The position numbers and the translations under genes were made by a program. The notes beneath the pieces were generated by a model. That model saw only the letters and a program-made list of their open reading frames with translations. It ran no database searches and had not been told where the DNA came from. Source: Candidatus Sulfopaludibacter sp. SbA3 (GTDB lineage Bacteria; Acidobacteriota; Terriglobia; Bryobacterales; Bryobacteraceae). From it: 64,000 nt of DNA. How positions within the stretch are numbered: the first letter of the stretch is position 1; each line of letters begins with the position of its first letter. Positions 62,051-64,000 of this stretch are shown piece after piece. Location of the stretch: contig CAMDCN010000006.1 in NCBI GenBank assembly GCA_945890485.1, positions 372,001 to 436,000 of the forward strand. Direction: 5' to 3'.

Positions 62051-62792
62051 TCTCGTTAGTCCTTGTGAATGTGTCCTGCGCCAACTGGGCGGCGTCTCTC
62101 TCGCAACTCCAAACTATCAGTCCGGAGTGTGTTGCTAGCTGCTTAGTGGCTGCAAGTATCTGAAAAGAAAAGGAAAAAAGTTGAGAACTGCTCGTGAACG
62201 TCAGTTTTGGCCGCCGCGAAGGCACCAACTAAGCACGAAGAGCGGGTCGATCCGGTGCGATGCGGGAGTCGGTGGCGAGAAAGAGGTCGATTCGCAGTTG
62301 AGCTTTCCAATCTCGTCTGGGAAACGACTCAGAATCCGCTCGAAGAAGAACGATATGGTGCACACGGCTCATCGGCTCGTTGAGCCCGGGACAAATACTC
62401 TGAGGGGTCTGCTGCGCCATTGCCGTTCGCGTGTTGGTCTCGGTAGCCAACGGCGTGCGTGAGGTGCGCCTGGAGACTTTCGCGACTGACTTGGTGAAGC
62501 ACAGCGGAGTTGCCTCTGGCTGTTCGCAAGGCTAGTGTGGCATCGTGATACCCCGATGTGGCGAGGTGGTGCCGTCCATCCCGTCTGAGATGCACAAACT
62601 CCCGGGCTGGAAGTCCGACGCTAGCGATTTGGTTCTGGAGCACACCCGTCCGAAACTGGGAACGGTCGCCGGCGACGCCTGGCGTGTAGCTACGGCTGAT
62701 TCTCCAGGCGATTCTGGAGTGCAAAAAGGATTCGGGATCCTTAGCCAGCAGTGCTGGCGATAAGCACTCGGGCCCTGATGCCCAGGACTTCG
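62051..62792. other. gene-free region upstream of the head-tail cluster
   Basis: About 740 bp. The open frames here have composition of random reading and no ribosome sites. A pyrimidine run (TTTTTTCCTTTTCTTTTC on the minus strand, near 62165-62182) is the only marked feature; I saw no clear promoter boxes, tRNA or integrase remnant. It must hold the start of cluster transcription, or the regulator acts from elsewhere. Confidence 0.5.
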
Positions 62793-63980
62793 TTAAGGGG
62801 TCGTCTTGCTCTTGCGCGGTTTGGGCCGTGTTCGATTCCCATTGTCGACCGGAGCGCCGTCGTACGGCTCCACCGGTTGCTCCTCTTCGCCATAAGCAAA
62901 GCGCAGATACCAGTGCGAGACGCCCATGATGTAAAGGCGCGAGACCATCCCCGCCTCGGTATCCGTGCCGCCGGCCTCAAGGCCCATCACCTGAGGATAG
63001 TAGCCAGGATGCTCGGGAATGGCATCTCCATTCAGGATCTTCGTGGGATATCCCCAGTAACTAGGGTCGGCGAGGTCATAGGTGGCGGCTAGGTAGATGC
63101 CCTCCTGCGGCCACCCGGGTTCACAACAGGAGCGATTCATCAAGAGGATGTAGCGCTGAAGATCGTTGTTCCAGTGTACGGAGGGGCCCCAATAGGAATC
63201 CGTATCGGTGCCCTGCCACGCGCGGTTAGCTGGAAAGATGGGTGTCAGATGGCCGCCAATTCCAGGCTCTGTCCATTCGCCTTGATAATACTTGTGGACG
63301 GCTCCAGCAGGGCGCATGCGGTCTTCAAACGCTAGGCGTGCCATTGCGACACCTTGCTCACTGACGTCTCCGCCATAGTTGGTAAAAAGAAAGTAGAAAT
63401 ACTGTTTCTCACGATCCAGGACTGCGGAAAAATCGCCGTGCCCGGAGGCAAAAAAGCCGTTTTTCGCCTCGCAGTTCGGCGCATCGCCAGATTCCAGCAC
63501 AATACCAAGATCAATCACCGAGGCGCCGTTATCGTACGACACGACCGCGCCTATTTTGGGGGCTGTCAGCCCAGGCTTACCAGGGCAGACTTCACCAGGT
63601 TCGTGGTGATACCAGCCGAAGATGGTGCCGTCTTCATCGCGCCATGCGGCTTCAACCCACAGCGGACGGTGATCCTGGCGGGAGACATCGACTGGGGCGC
63701 TTTCAAATGGCCCGAATTGATCCGGCCCGCGGCTGATCATCAGCGGGTCGCCCGTCGATGTAAACAGATGGAGGATCCCATCGGCCCAAAAGGACGATGT
63801 GTTGCCATCGACATGAGTTGGCAGCGCGTGACGAGGCGCCGGATCGAGGTGGACGCTTTGGCCCAACAGACCAACCGAGCCCGCGAGCAACAGAGCTTGC
63901 AACCGGAAATTCAACGAATCACCATACGATGGGGACGGGGCCGTGGCAGGGCCGGTTACCCGCTTTGCACTCTTTAACAT
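62793..63980 (-). CDS. exported beta-propeller glycosidase-like protein
   Basis: 395 residues. N-terminal signal (LQALLLAGSVGLLGQ), then a five-bladed propeller-like body of GH43/GH32/DUF4185 style: SSFWADGILHLFTSTGDPLMISRGPDQFGPF, WVEAAWRDEDGTIFGWYHHEPGE, GHGDFSAVLDREKQYFYFLFTNYGG, WGPSVHWNNDLQRYILLMNRSCC. Repeated aromatic-acidic strand ends suggest a sugar-binding pocket. Lys/Arg-rich C-terminus. Ordinary host secreted enzyme; substrate unknown. Confidence 0.78.
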   Translation of the reverse strand: MLKSAKRVTGPATAPSPSYGDSLNFRLQALLLAGSVGLLGQSVHLDPAPRHALPTHVDGNTSSFWADGILHLFTSTGDPLMISRGPDQFGPFESAPVDVSRQDHRPLWVEAAWRDEDGTIFGWYHHEPGEVCPGKPGLTAPKIGAVVSYDNGASVIDLGIVLESGDAPNCEAKNGFFASGHGDFSAVLDREKQYFYFLFTNYGGDVSEQGVAMARLAFEDRMRPAGAVHKYYQGEWTEPGIGGHLTPIFPANRAWQGTDTDSYWGPSVHWNNDLQRYILLMNRSCCEPGWPQEGIYLAATYDLADPSYWGYPTKILNGDAIPEHPGYYPQVMGLEAGGTDTEAGMVSRLYIMGVSHWYLRFAYGEEEQPVEPYDGAPVDNGNRTRPKPRKSKTTP

Positions 63981-64000
63981 TTGTGCAGCGCTACACTGAA

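Noticed and set aside
62329-62724. 131-codon minus-strand frame between the cluster and the glycosidase-like gene
   Set aside because: No ribosome site, no domain, competing frames on both strands; possibly decayed coding DNA but nothing supports it.
45285-62792. Second integrated prophage with att sites
   Set aside because: I looked for an integrase, a tRNA edge or flanking repeats around the cluster and found none; treated as GTA-like or domesticated instead.

Overview
The window looks like a chromosome segment of an acidobacterium, probably of the Solibacter/Bryobacter type. This is an inference from protein style: Tat- and Sec-exported proteins whose signal peptides end in LGQ/FGQ, and an ilvB-ilvN-ilvC-cimA operon. 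It holds three kinds of DNA: ordinary host genes at both ends and in the middle, a complete-looking P22-like prophage, and a second compact set of head-and-tail genes with no integration, replication or lysis genes.

Layout. 63-2689: three host genes (AI-2E-type permease, exported TIM-barrel epimerase-like protein, membrane-anchored unknown). 2699-40019: a ~37.3 kb prophage bounded by a 45-bp direct repeat. Its right copy is the 3' half of an intact tRNA-Arg(UCU) at 39975-40051. Inside, from the left: integrase, RuvC-like nuclease, Rad50-like ATPase, RecT and Cas4-like exonuclease on the minus strand, then a structured intergenic RNA candidate, small membrane proteins and a divergent ribbon-helix-helix control region with palindromic operators. 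Next come a lower-GC block (11.4-17.1 kb) with a two-gene PARIS-like defence system and membrane proteins, a small lysis-like cluster, a secreted Sel1-repeat protein, and a structural operon colinear with phage P22 (TerS, TerL, portal, scaffold, coat, gp4, gp10, fibre, gp7/gp20/gp16-like ejection proteins, tailspike). An endolysin and a replication pair lie at the right end. Two copies of a 26-bp element lie just upstream of the first genes of the structural and lysis operons and are good candidates for shared late control sites.

40073-45201: the isoleucine/branched-chain operon ilvB-ilvN-ilvC-cimA (minus strand), preceded by a leader peptide rich in Val/Leu/Ile and a terminator hairpin, i.e. 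a transcription attenuator.

45285-62047: fifteen minus-strand genes making a ~16.8 kb virion cassette: TerS, TerL, portal, scaffold, P22-fold coat, connectors, tail tube, tail chaperone with an A_AAA_AAC -1 frameshift site, very short tape measure, two related distal-tail proteins, a large hub with a four-cysteine gpL-like region, and a TIM-barrel tail protein. Size, content, the lack of any other phage module, and host-like base composition make this a candidate gene transfer agent or domesticated tail/capsid element. Its last gene stops 83 bp before the ilv leader peptide. 62793-63980 is an exported beta-propeller glycosidase-like host gene.
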